Positions 1-7,210 of a stretch of 12,096 nucleotides of DNA are shown here, piece by piece. The first letter of the stretch is position 1, and every line of letters starts with the position of its first letter. The notes under the pieces were generated by a model. It made no database searches. It was not told the DNA's origin and saw nothing but the letters and a program-made list of their open reading frames with translations. Source of the stretch: Nitrososphaerales archaeon TH5893. Its GTDB lineage: Archaea; Thermoproteota; Nitrososphaeria; Nitrososphaerales; Nitrososphaeraceae. The stretch covers positions 1 through 12,096 of the forward strand of contig JAATVT010000100.1 of the NCBI GenBank assembly GCA_014523685.1. Reading direction: 5' to 3'. A program made the translations under genes and the position numbers.

Positions 1-229
1 CGGAATACGTTGCAATTGCATAGCACCGTCTACGATCCGTACCCAAAGCATTGAGCCTTACCTGGAAGATGAAGAGGCTAGGATTACGCTTGAATCGTCC
101 TTCCCGCTGCGGAGAATAGGTGACGCAGAGGACATTGCTGGTGGTGTAGCATATCTTTGCTCAAACGATGCGAACTGGATTACAGGAATAGTGATTACTG
201 TGGACGGGGGCATTTCTGCCAAACAATAG
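1..229 (+). CDS. Short-chain dehydrogenase/reductase (SDR), C-terminal fragment cut by the window edge
   Basis: The frame beginning at base 2 gives 75 codons ending in TAG at 227-229. It reads GIRCNCIAPSTIRT near the start and, towards the end, PLRRIGDAEDIAGGVAYLC followed by ITGIVITVDGG. These match the C-terminal third of classical SDR enzymes (FabG-like): the strand and loop after the catalytic Tyr-Lys, the substrate lid, and the closing TVDGG motif of the Rossmann fold. The Gly-rich NAD(P)-binding N-terminus and the catalytic Tyr-x-x-x-Lys lie upstream of the window, so the substrate cannot be assigned; 3-oxoacyl-ACP reductase, glucose dehydrogenase or another short-chain alcohol oxidoreductase are all possible. 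The gene converges with the minus-strand gene at 257-673, with only 27 bp between their stops. Family assignment is firm and specificity is unknown. Confidence 0.85.
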   Translation, partial: GIRCNCIAPSTIRTQSIEPYLEDEEARITLESSFPLRRIGDAEDIAGGVAYLCSNDANWITGIVITVDGGISAKQ

Positions 230-256
230 AAATCACAACAATACATGACTTAACTA

Positions 257-673
257 TTATTGTAGCGATTCTTTATTGAGAGTCTCTCTATATTTGTTCA
301 CTAGTGGGATCACGTGCTTCATTATAATATTGTGAAAATCAGTGGTCCCAACATCGAACGACATTAGCAACACATAGGCGAGCCTGTTATTCTCGTCCGT
401 TATGGGAATTGTAGCTCTTATGAGCTTTGCATAAAGAGATGAGGCATAATTGATCTTTCCTAAATGAGATTCCCATCTAAGCCTTGTGTACTGTCTTGTT
501 GCGGCTGTAATTGCATATTGAGTCCTCTCTTCTGGTGTAAGTAATGGTGTAAGCTCCTTTCTCTCTGAAAACGCCAAAAGCTCACCATCTTCGTCGGCAA
601 TACCCGCGAACCTAATGGCGGAGTTGATGGAGATGACTTTGTTACAGATTTCCTGAAATAATTTTCTGTCCAA
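257..673 (-). CDS. DUF6659-like small protein of thaumarchaeal type, unknown function
   Basis: A soluble 138-residue protein with no signal peptide or membrane helix. Residues 18-36 (SAIRFAGIADEDGELLAFS) resemble the first strand pair of DUF6659-like proteins, a PAS/roadblock-like fold that I recall as expanded in Nitrososphaerales. A PLLTPEER turn (43-50) and a strand-rich core (KINYASSLYAKLIRATIPI, 73-91) follow. These families are suspected to be sensory or scaffold modules, but no ligand-binding or catalytic residue is evident. The start is TTG at 671-673: an in-frame TAG lies nine codons upstream (698-700), no ATG or GTG lies between, and starting later would delete the conserved N-terminus. 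It is divergent from the PIN-ATPase gene, and a TATA-like TTTAATATA lies upstream. I assign the family from memory of its sequence pattern, so that part is moderate. Confidence 0.75.
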   Translation of the reverse strand: MDRKLFQEICNKVISINSAIRFAGIADEDGELLAFSERKELTPLLTPEERTQYAITAATRQYTRLRWESHLGKINYASSLYAKLIRATIPITDENNRLAYVLLMSFDVGTTDFHNIIMKHVIPLVNKYRETLNKESLQ

Positions 674-736
674 ACTTACGACATCTAATGTACAAAGCTA
701 TTTTGATTCTTTCGCTTTCACATAAGCGTCTCAGAG

Positions 737-745
737 TATATTAAA
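737..745 (-). promoter_or_regulatory. Possible TATA box for the DUF6659-like gene
   Basis: On the minus strand this reads TTTAATATA. An archaeal TATA box about 26 nt upstream of transcription would put the start near 714 and give a leader of about 40 nt before the TTG at 673. It sits in the 155-bp divergent region shared with the PIN-ATPase gene. Spacing is plausible but AT-rich matches are common by chance. Confidence 0.35.
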
Positions 746-798
746 TTACAGATAGACAGGTTCAAATAATTGCACTAGATGGAAACGTATCAAAATGC

Positions 799-806
799 TT
801 TATTTG
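799..806 (+). promoter_or_regulatory. TATA box for the PIN-ATPase gene (leaderless)
   Basis: TTTATTTG is centred about 26-27 nt before the TTG start codon at 829. That is the distance expected between an archaeal TATA box and the transcription start, so the mRNA probably begins at or within a base or two of the start codon. No Shine-Dalgarno sequence precedes the TTG, which agrees with leaderless translation. Confidence 0.55.
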
Positions 807-828
807 TCCGAAGCACTGATAGATTTGA

Positions 829-2658
829 TTGGACAATAAGAGGTACATTCTAGACACAAGCATATTGATTGGCACACATATTAGATCAAAGATTGAGAAC
901 GATGAAATAAAGAAAGGAAGTGAAATTATAATCCCCATTGCTGTCCTGGATGAACTACAGTCACAGGCTTCAGACAATAAGGACCATGGGATCGTAGGCC
1001 TCGAAGAAATCAGGAAAATAAGGGAACTTTGTGGGAACAAAGGTATAGTATTTCAGTTCACAGGGCAGAGACCTACTCTAGATGAGATTAGGCTTGCCAA
1101 GAAGGGGCGTATTGATTCAATCATAAAGGATGTTGCCAAAGAAAATGACGCAATACTTCTAACAGCCGACTATGTTCAACACCTTGTAGCGTTAGCCCAA
1201 GGGGTAAGTTCTGAACTCCTCAAACCCTCGAAAGCTAGTATCTTTCTCACTTTTGAAAGATTCTTTGACGGGAATACCATGAGCGTCCATCTGAAGGAAG
1301 GTGTCGCGCCGATGGCCAAGCGGGGAAAACCTGGAAATTTTCAACTTTCGCAGTTATCAGAAGAAATAATGTCACAAGGTACGCTAAATGAGATTGCAAA
1401 TCAGATTGTAAATAGTGCGAAGATGCTAGATCGAGGTTCAATTGAAATTAGCAGGAAGGGTGCAACAGTTGTACAATTAGGAACATTTAGAGTCGCTATC
1501 ACACGACCACCGTTTTCTGAATCTATTGAAATTACAATCGTTAGCCCTATTGTGAAACTTTCATTGAGCGATTATGACATAAGCGATAAGCTCATGCAAA
1601 GATTATCATTAAACGCTGAAGGAATTATAATTGCTGGTTCCCCGGGTTCCGGGAAGAGTACCTTTGCAAGTAGTATCGCTGAGTTTTATTCACAGAAGGG
1701 AAAGATAGTGAAAACCTTTGAATCTCCTAGAGACCTGCAAGTATCTCGTGCCATAACTCAGTACGGACCCCTGGAGGGTAGCTTTGAGAAAGCCGTTGAT
1801 ATACTTCTTTTGGTGAGGCCAGACTATACTGTTTTTGATGAAGTTAGAAGGACCAATGATTTTATTGTTTTCTCCGATATGAGATTGGCAGGAGTGGGAA
1901 TGGTTGGAGTTGTCCATGCGAGCAGTCCTCTTGATGCCGTTCAGAGGTTTATTGGAAAGATCGAGCTAGGGATGATACCCCACATCTTAGACACGATAAT
2001 CTTTGTGAAGAACGGTTCTGTAAACAAGGTATACGAAGTATCTATGACCATTAGAGTTCCAACAGGCATGACCGAAAGTGATTTAGCTCGACCAGTCATA
2101 GAAGTACGCGATTTCGAGACAGGACAAATAGAATACGAAATCTATACTTATGGCGAGGAGAACATTGTTGTCCCCACCTCGGGCATGGCGGAGTCAACTC
2201 GGTCCGAAGATGCTATTAGAAAATTGGCAGAATCTAAAGTTAGGGATATAATAAGAAGATTTGACCCTAAAGCAGAAATAAGAATTATTTCGAAAGACAA
2301 GGTCCGGATCAAGGTCAATAAGGATATTGCCCCTGCTGTCATAGGGAAGGGTGGATCGACTGTAAATGAGCTTGAGAGGATGCTAGGTATTCACATTGAT
2401 GTTGAGGTAAAAACACCTACAATAGGAAATGAGATTTCCTTTAATGTAAGCGAAGCAGGATCTTCGATTAGTCTACTAGTCGACCCCGCTTCCGTAGGGA
2501 AAAAGGTTGACGTTTATGTGCAGGAAGAATTCCTTTTTAATAGTCAGATCGGCAAAAAGGGCAGAATAAAGGTTGACAAACATTCCGATAATGGTCGTAA
2601 GCTGGTCAATGCCGTATTGGGCCACCAAGAGATTAGACTATACCAGAGCATAGGATAG
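829..2658 (+). CDS. PIN domain-RecA/PilT-type ATPase-KH domain protein (COG1855, PINA-like)
   Basis: This 609-residue protein has three modules. Residues 1-140 form a PIN nuclease domain with the acidic set D9 (ILDTS), E42 (LDEL), D96 and D114 (LLTAD). Residues 250-450 form a VirB11/PilT-like ATPase with Walker A GSPGSGKST (270-278), an acidic VFDEVRR Walker B region (D337/E338) and a VVHASSPLDAVQR sensor stretch. Residues about 470-530 form a KH RNA/DNA-binding domain with the GKGG loop at 506-509, followed by a small strand-rich C-terminus. The Sulfolobus relative PINA is reported to be a hexameric ATPase that partners the Holliday-junction resolvase Hjc; an RNA role is also conceivable from the KH domain. 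All key residues are intact. The start is TTG at 829: a TGA stop directly precedes it, and any later start would remove catalytic D9. The next gene on this strand, thiDN, appears functionally unrelated. Confidence 0.93.
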   Translation: MDNKRYILDTSILIGTHIRSKIENDEIKKGSEIIIPIAVLDELQSQASDNKDHGIVGLEEIRKIRELCGNKGIVFQFTGQRPTLDEIRLAKKGRIDSIIKDVAKENDAILLTADYVQHLVALAQGVSSELLKPSKASIFLTFERFFDGNTMSVHLKEGVAPMAKRGKPGNFQLSQLSEEIMSQGTLNEIANQIVNSAKMLDRGSIEISRKGATVVQLGTFRVAITRPPFSESIEITIVSPIVKLSLSDYDISDKLMQRLSLNAEGIIIAGSPGSGKSTFASSIAEFYSQKGKIVKTFESPRDLQVSRAITQYGPLEGSFEKAVDILLLVRPDYTVFDEVRRTNDFIVFSDMRLAGVGMVGVVHASSPLDAVQRFIGKIELGMIPHILDTIIFVKNGSVNKVYEVSMTIRVPTGMTESDLARPVIEVRDFETGQIEYEIYTYGEENIVVPTSGMAESTRSEDAIRKLAESKVRDIIRRFDPKAEIRIISKDKVRIKVNKDIAPAVIGKGGSTVNELERMLGIHIDVEVKTPTIGNEISFNVSEAGSSISLLVDPASVGKKVDVYVQEEFLFNSQIGKKGRIKVDKHSDNGRKLVNAVLGHQEIRLYQSIG

Positions 2659-2828
2659 TACAAGTCCTATATCGGACAGGTTTAACTTTCGAAAAAAACA
2701 ATAGCAAATTATCTTAAAAGTAGACGTGGTCATTTCAGAAAATGTAAGTCAGTACTCTAGAAAGGGATCACCTTGACTTGCTAAATATGTTTAAGAGGCG
2801 ATATGATGACCTTAGAGTTGATATAAAG

Positions 2829-4190
2829 ATGAGAAAAAATTCATGTCGATCGAGACATGTGGCACTGACAATCGCGGGGAGCGACTCATCGTCTGCTGCC
2901 GGAATACAAGGAGACCTAAGGATGTTTTCTGCTTTAGGTGTTTACGCTTGCACAGTCATAACAGCAATAACGGCGCAGAATACAAGAGAAGTTAGAAATG
3001 TAGCTCCTATCGAAGCCGATTTAGTATCTCGTCAAATTTCATGCATAATATCCGATATCCCTCCTTCTGCGGTCAAGATTGGCATGATCCACAATGTTTC
3101 AGCAATAAAAGCGGCCGCGAATGCTCTTAGCTCAATAAAGTGTCCAATTGTTTTGGATCCGGTAATGTACGCCACAAATAGGGCTGCATTAATTGAAAAT
3201 GATGCACATCATTATTTGCTCTCTACTTTCGCACCCAATTTACACGTTATTACTCCCAATATAGAAGAGGCCGAAAATCTATCAGGCGAAAGAATCACTA
3301 GACAGAAGGATTTTTTGAAAGCCGCGAAAAGGATCCAAAAATCAGGAGCGAGAAATGTTATCATTACAGGCGGGCATGGATCTAGCAAGCTTTCGTCAGA
3401 TTATCTTTTGCAGGAAGACGGAAATGAAGTACTGATATCAAGAAGCAGAATTCCTATCAAGGAATTACACGGGTCTGGATGTAACTTTTCAGCAGCTCTC
3501 ACAGCTTTCATTGCTAGAGGATTCTCATTAAGGGACGCTTTTGAATTGGCTAACGAAAGTATACATAAGATTATACAAAATGCTTACCACATTGGGAGGG
3601 GATTACCGGTTACCGACCCTGTCTTTCATGTTTATAATGATGCGTCCCGATTCAAAGTTTTACAGAGAATCCAAGAAGCATTAGACTACATAGAGTCCAT
3701 AGAAAACTTGGGTCATTTGATACCCGAAACTCAATCAAACATTGTTTATGCTTTGGAAGGGGCTAAAAGAATCGACGATGTTGCAGGCGTTAAGGGGAGA
3801 ATAGTGAGAATCGGGAATAAGGCTAAACCTTCTATGCATGCCCAATTTGGATCATCATATCATACTGCCAATGCTATTTTAGCCTATCATGCATCTAATC
3901 CCAAGGTAAGATCTGCAATGAACATTAAGTTTGATCGCCGGATTAAATCTATATGCAGTTCGAGATTTAACACTTCTTCTTATCAAAGAAACAAAGAGCC
4001 CAAGCAAATTAAATCACAAGATGGTCGAAGTATATTTTGGGGAGTCACAGAGGCATTGAGAAAGAAACCTGGCGCTGAAATTATATACCACACCGGAGAC
4101 ATTGGAAAAGAAGCGATGACAATGATATTTGGCTACGAACCATTTGATGTAATCAAAAAATTGAAATTAATACTTGGGGAATATCCATGA
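2829..4190 (+). CDS. thiDN: Bifunctional hydroxymethylpyrimidine phosphate kinase / thiamine-phosphate synthase (ThiD-ThiN fusion)
   Basis: Thiamine pathway enzyme. The N-terminal ThiD domain (about 9-285) phosphorylates HMP and HMP-P. The C-terminal ThiN domain (about 298-453) joins HMP-PP to thiazole phosphate, replacing bacterial ThiE. ThiD signs are LTIAGSD (13-19), FSALGVY, ITAQNT, VLDPVM, ITPNIEEAE and the anion-hole loop HGSGCNFSAAL with C218. ThiN signs are SNIVYALEGAK, a GRIVRIG segment, RSAMNIKF and TGDIGKEAM. Two usual ThiD motifs differ: the Gly-Gly-Ala-Gly of the substrate loop reads Ser-Ala-Ala-Gly (22-25), and the KGGH motif reads TGGH (T180). I chose ATG 2829 because it leaves a normal short lead-in to the first strand; ATG 2787 and TTG 2778 would add 14 or 17 residues and cannot be excluded. 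No clear ribosome site precedes any of them. TATA-like stretches lie near 2711-2719 and 2782-2789. Confidence 0.9.
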   Translation: MRKNSCRSRHVALTIAGSDSSSAAGIQGDLRMFSALGVYACTVITAITAQNTREVRNVAPIEADLVSRQISCIISDIPPSAVKIGMIHNVSAIKAAANALSSIKCPIVLDPVMYATNRAALIENDAHHYLLSTFAPNLHVITPNIEEAENLSGERITRQKDFLKAAKRIQKSGARNVIITGGHGSSKLSSDYLLQEDGNEVLISRSRIPIKELHGSGCNFSAALTAFIARGFSLRDAFELANESIHKIIQNAYHIGRGLPVTDPVFHVYNDASRFKVLQRIQEALDYIESIENLGHLIPETQSNIVYALEGAKRIDDVAGVKGRIVRIGNKAKPSMHAQFGSSYHTANAILAYHASNPKVRSAMNIKFDRRIKSICSSRFNTSSYQRNKEPKQIKSQDGRSIFWGVTEALRKKPGAEIIYHTGDIGKEAMTMIFGYEPFDVIKKLKLILGEYP

Positions 4191-4240
4191 GATTCAGTAG
4201 AGCTGTGTCGATGTTACAAGTTTTTCCATTCTCGAAAAAA

Positions 4241-4245
4241 GGTGA
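4241..4245 (+). promoter_or_regulatory. Ribosome binding site of the nucleotidyltransferase gene
   Basis: GGTGA ends 6 nt before the ATG at 4252 and pairs with the archaeal 16S 3' end. It supports ATG 4252 over the overlapping out-of-frame ATG at 4248. It also suggests translation from an mRNA with a leader, possibly cotranscribed with thiDN, which ends 61 bp upstream. Confidence 0.6.
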
Positions 4246-4251
4246 AAATGA

Positions 4252-4980
4252 ATGAAGGCAATAATCCTTGCCGGTGGTCTTGGAACCAGATTACAGCCAT
4301 ACACGTTCTTTATCCCCAAGCCAATGTTACCATTAGGCAATAAGCCTCTTTTGGAACACATTGTGGACTGGCTGAAAAATACCACAAGTAAGGGACCAAT
4401 GGATGGAAGAATAGACCACATTATTCTTTGTGTAAGTTATCTCCACAGAAGTATAGAAGACTATTTTGAAGACGGAGGAAGATTTGGAATCAAGATTGAA
4501 TACGCCAGGGCAGATAGACCACTTGCAACAGCAGGACAGTTAAAAACAGCCGAAAATATGTTGGATGAAACCTTTGTCTGCGTATATGGTGATTCAGTCT
4601 ATGAATTCGCTCTGAACAATATGATATTAGAACATAGACAATCAAATGCCTTCCTTACAATGGCCTTAGTGCCGTACAAGACCAATCTTAAATATGGTTT
4701 TATTGAAATGAATGGAGATAATGAAACCGTTTCAAAGTGGACAGAAAAACCTGAAGTTTCAGGATTAATAAATATCGGATGTTATGTAATGGAGCCTGCG
4801 TTTTTGAAGTTAATACCTAGGTCTGCTGCATACGGGATGGACGATGCAGTTAGGAAGGCTCTAGAACAAGAAAAAATGGTAAGAGGTTTCAAAACAGATT
4901 CTGGATTCATAGATATTGGGGATAAGAAAACTTATCTCGATGCATACAAGAAATACGTTAAGAAATTAGGAAAGATATGA
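4252..4980 (+). CDS. Sugar-1-phosphate nucleotidyltransferase (NTP_transferase family)
   Basis: A 242-residue enzyme of the glucose/mannose-1-phosphate nucleotidyltransferase family, which makes NDP-sugars from NTP and sugar-1-phosphate in the cytoplasm. The nucleotide loop LAGGLGTRL (6-14) and the PKPMLPL lysine motif (K23) are intact. So are a TAGQL segment (93-97) that normally contacts base and sugar, and VYGDS (111-115) with the metal-binding Asp114. A WTEKP motif and a GCYVM strand follow, as in RfbA/RmlA- and GalU-like proteins. The length fits the catalytic core alone, with no left-handed beta-helix acyltransferase tail, so this is not a GlmU-type fusion. Base and sugar specificity (dTTP, UTP or GTP) cannot be read from the sequence. 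It may share a transcript with thiDN upstream and faces a GalT-like gene on the other strand, which suggests but does not prove a role in nucleotide-sugar supply. Confidence 0.9.
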   Translation: MKAIILAGGLGTRLQPYTFFIPKPMLPLGNKPLLEHIVDWLKNTTSKGPMDGRIDHIILCVSYLHRSIEDYFEDGGRFGIKIEYARADRPLATAGQLKTAENMLDETFVCVYGDSVYEFALNNMILEHRQSNAFLTMALVPYKTNLKYGFIEMNGDNETVSKWTEKPEVSGLINIGCYVMEPAFLKLIPRSAAYGMDDAVRKALEQEKMVRGFKTDSGFIDIGDKKTYLDAYKKYVKKLGKI

Positions 4981-5001
4981 ACTTGAAAATTTGCTTTTGA
5001 G

Positions 5002-5013
5002 TAGATATATCTA
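5002..5013. repeat. Perfect 12-bp palindrome between convergent genes
   Basis: TAGATATATCTA is identical to its own reverse complement. It sits 22 bp after the nucleotidyltransferase stop, in the gap between convergent genes. It has no T-run or GC-rich stem, so a termination role is uncertain, and short AT palindromes arise by chance. Confidence 0.4.
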
Positions 5014-5039
5014 AGATAATCTAGCAACTGGTGAAGTGC

Positions 5040-5067
5040 AGACAACTCCATGTGAAAAAGGTTGTCT
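5040..5067 (-). terminator. Inverted repeat with T-run at the 3' end of the minus-strand unit
   Basis: AGACAAC (5040-5046) and GTTGTCT (5061-5067) form a perfect 7-bp inverted repeat with a 14-nt loop, overlapping the stop codon of the membrane protein gene. On the minus strand the loop carries a run of five T. Archaeal termination often uses T-runs, so this may end the galT transcript. The T-run lies in the loop rather than after the stem, which makes the call tentative. Confidence 0.35.
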
Positions 5068-5515
5068 AATCGTACTGGGAGCCCATATTCCTTGGCCTTG
5101 CTTTCTTTTTGATAGTCGTAAGACCACAACCGATAACTCCTATCCCCGCTATTACAAAAATAAAGGGTACATAATCGATTCCAAAAATATAGTATTGCTG
5201 ATCTATACGAGGAAGGGTGGTACTAACGAGCATCAGCATTCCTATCATAATGACTGCTCCAGTAATAATGAGAACAAGACCAGCATTCCTGCTGACGGGC
5301 CCCCGTGATATACCCAGTACTGTGCCTGCCAAAATCAACGAAGGGGCGCCCGAGATCGATATTGTTTGAATAAGCAGAGCGCCAGGATCAGCAGTGACAT
5401 CAGGACCTCTGCCTTCCGGACCTACAAGAAAGATGTAAAAGGAAAACATCAATGCAACAAACATCCCAGACATAGCTAAAGAGCCAAGAGCAACCCACGT
5501 CTCCAGAGTTACCAT
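5066..5515 (-). CDS. Four-helix membrane protein of unknown function
   Basis: A 149-residue protein with four predicted transmembrane helices at about 6-31, 47-69, 78-98 and 114-134. They are joined by a short polar loop holding GPEGRGPDVTADPG (32-45) and by a loop with PRIDQQYY (102-109). The basic tail KKKARPR (136-142) points to the cytoplasm by the positive-inside rule, and with four helices the N-terminus should too. No signal-peptidase site, cofactor ligand set or catalytic motif is visible, and I do not recognise the family. The start is ATG at 5513-5515 with no strong ribosome site. It lies 44 bp downstream of the GalT-like gene on the same strand, so the two are probably cotranscribed. 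Hydrophobicity, clean start and stop, and codon pattern make it a real gene; its role is unknown. Confidence 0.82.
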   Translation of the reverse strand: MVTLETWVALGSLAMSGMFVALMFSFYIFLVGPEGRGPDVTADPGALLIQTISISGAPSLILAGTVLGISRGPVSRNAGLVLIITGAVIMIGMLMLVSTTLPRIDQQYYIFGIDYVPFIFVIAGIGVIGCGLTTIKKKARPRNMGSQYD

Positions 5516-5559
5516 TCTGCATTACCACAGATTTAACCAGGTTTGGCATGTCGTAGATT

Positions 5560-6588
5560 TCAAATTATGCCTACAAGACCTGCCAGCTCTTTTCTACATG
5601 CCGATCCAAGTACTTCCGCTGACGTTTCCGGAGAGACGGTATTGACAAATATTCCAAATCCCCTCTGAAGTCCTGACCATTTGTTTGTTTGGGGATATAC
5701 TTCAATATGCCAGTGGATTTGGCGGCTATTTTTCTTTTCTGGGGATAGATGAAAGACCAAATTATACGGCGGCGCATCAAGGCCTTTGGACATTCCTCCA
5801 ATAGTTGCTCTCAGCATCAAAGCAAGGTCGCTAATCTCCTTCTGCGGGATCTTTGAGAAGGTTGTAGTGTGCCTTTTAGGATAAATCCAAAACTCATACG
5901 GATAAGTCGGTGCCCAAGGAGAAAATGCTAGAAAGTTATCCGTTGCGAGTATCTGGCGGGGACCGCTGAGTTCGACGGAAATTATGTTACATGCAGGACA
6001 ATTGCCGTTCTCGTTAACATACCTATGTGAACCCTCTGCCTCGAGCTCAATCGTAGGAGGTATGGTAGAAAAAGTAACAATATTTAGATGTGCATGGTCG
6101 ACGGCAGTCCCAGCTTCTTTACCACTATCTACATATATCGATACATACGTGACACTTTTCTGAGTGTACAGCCATCTGACTCGTTCTTGAATTACCAAAA
6201 GGACGTTTTCCCACTGTTCCACGGACATTTTTGACAAATCCTGTCTGTGTTCAGGAGAAGCAACCACTACTTGATGATAGCCGTACGCAGGTTCGCTGTA
6301 TAAAGGCTTATCAGTATACCTGTTCTGTGAGATTGTAGTAACTGCAGGTGAATGACTCTGAAACACCCTGACGCACCAACCTTCTACTATATTTCCTTCG
6401 CTATCGGACAACCTTTGAAGCATCCCATCTTTGGAAACGAGAGAAATTAGAGAGGGTCCAGTCATAGATTCATTTCCCGGACAGTACGGACATTTTTCAT
6501 CTGAAGGATCATAATTAGCTTGCCGTTCTGGAGAGTCAGGTAATATCACAAATTTTTCTAAGACATAATCCTTTCTAAGATCGCCCAA
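5560..6588 (-). CDS. galT: Galactose-1-phosphate uridylyltransferase-like protein (HIT superfamily)
   Basis: A 342-residue protein, the usual GalT length. GalT moves UMP between UDP-glucose and galactose-1-phosphate (Leloir pathway) through a His-linked intermediate. Seen here are the N-terminal LRKDYVLEKFVIL; a metal-type CPYC (33-36); the active-site segment AGTAVDHAHLN, with the His-x-His at 165-167; a second CPAC (197-200); a PYEFWIYPKRH strand; and the C-terminal IHWHIE with H292/H294, which in the family bind metal. The active site reads HAHLN where classical GalT has HPHxQ, so H167 would be the nucleophile but the substrate may differ; an ADP-sugar or other NMP-transferase role is an alternative. 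The start is TTG at 6586-6588: an in-frame TAG lies at 6610-6612 with no ATG, GTG or TTG between, and MGDLRKDY matches the family N-terminus. A membrane protein follows 44 bp downstream. Confidence 0.88.
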   Translation of the reverse strand: MGDLRKDYVLEKFVILPDSPERQANYDPSDEKCPYCPGNESMTGPSLISLVSKDGMLQRLSDSEGNIVEGWCVRVFQSHSPAVTTISQNRYTDKPLYSEPAYGYHQVVVASPEHRQDLSKMSVEQWENVLLVIQERVRWLYTQKSVTYVSIYVDSGKEAGTAVDHAHLNIVTFSTIPPTIELEAEGSHRYVNENGNCPACNIISVELSGPRQILATDNFLAFSPWAPTYPYEFWIYPKRHTTTFSKIPQKEISDLALMLRATIGGMSKGLDAPPYNLVFHLSPEKKNSRQIHWHIEVYPQTNKWSGLQRGFGIFVNTVSPETSAEVLGSACRKELAGLVGII

Positions 6589-6620
6589 GTTCCTTCTGCC
6601 TATGACATCCTACTTTCCCT

Positions 6621-6630
6621 TTAAATAAAG
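6621..6630 (-). promoter_or_regulatory. TATA box for the galT-like operon
   Basis: On the minus strand this reads CTTTATTTAA. Transcription would start near 6598, leaving a leader of only about 10 nt before the TTG at 6588. It supports both the TTG start and a promoter driving galT plus the downstream membrane protein gene. Confidence 0.5.
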
Positions 6631-7200
6631 GTTCTGTAGTTGTCACATCATATATCCTTTTGATCCAGTAGTTATGCAAGACCTCTCACAATTCAATGCT
6701 TACTTCTGACAGAATTAAAGTCTGTATACATAGAAGGGTCGAATAATTAAGTTTCGAAGATATGAAACACGAAACGACAATAACATATTCACATCTATTG
6801 TTCGATTACGAATACTATTTTTAATACAGATCATTTAGAGGATTACTGTGCGCGAAATAGATACTTAGTGATGATAACATATTAAACAATCAAGCGTATC
6901 TACAACCATCATAGATAACTTCAACCCCTTGATCAATGGAGGATGGGGGTACGTCAACCTATACCCTGAATTAATCTTTGTCGCGATTTCAAGTTCTTAG
7001 AACGACTGTTTCACATTGAATGCGGGATTAGTGTATCGCAATTCATTCATACGTCTCATCATTAGTTCACAATAATTAGGTCATAATTGGGATTTCTTCT
7101 CGATGATAAAGACGATGGTGAAATTCTAAATATACTTCTTCTTTTGACTTCACCAATTTCAAGGAAATTCATATCTATTTAATCCATTGAATTCTCCTAT

Positions 7201-7210
7201 GAATATATTG
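7201..7210 (+). promoter_or_regulatory. TATA box for the metallophosphoesterase gene (leaderless)
   Basis: GAATATATTG is centred about 27 nt before ATG 7233. The spacing predicts a transcript starting at or next to that ATG, which favours it over the in-frame TTG at 7227. Confidence 0.55.

Noticed and set aside
238..263. ACAATA/TATTGT inverted repeat between the SDR and DUF6659-like stops
   Set aside because: A 6-bp AT-rich stem with a 14-nt loop is expected by chance.
2664..2677. GTCC/GGAC inverted repeat after the PIN-ATPase gene
   Set aside because: The stem is only 4 bp and no T-run follows, too weak to call a terminator.
2765..2774. GGATCACCTT just upstream of thiDN
   Set aside because: It resembles the 16S 3' end itself (anti-Shine-Dalgarno), not its complement, so it cannot act as a ribosome site.
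6795..6815. GTTCGATTAC resembling a tRNA T-loop
   Set aside because: No A-box, D-arm, anticodon arm or acceptor stem can be drawn around it.
6762..6824. Short ATG reading of 20 codons in the long noncoding region
   Set aside because: It has no ribosome site, no promoter at the right distance and no recognisable protein pattern.
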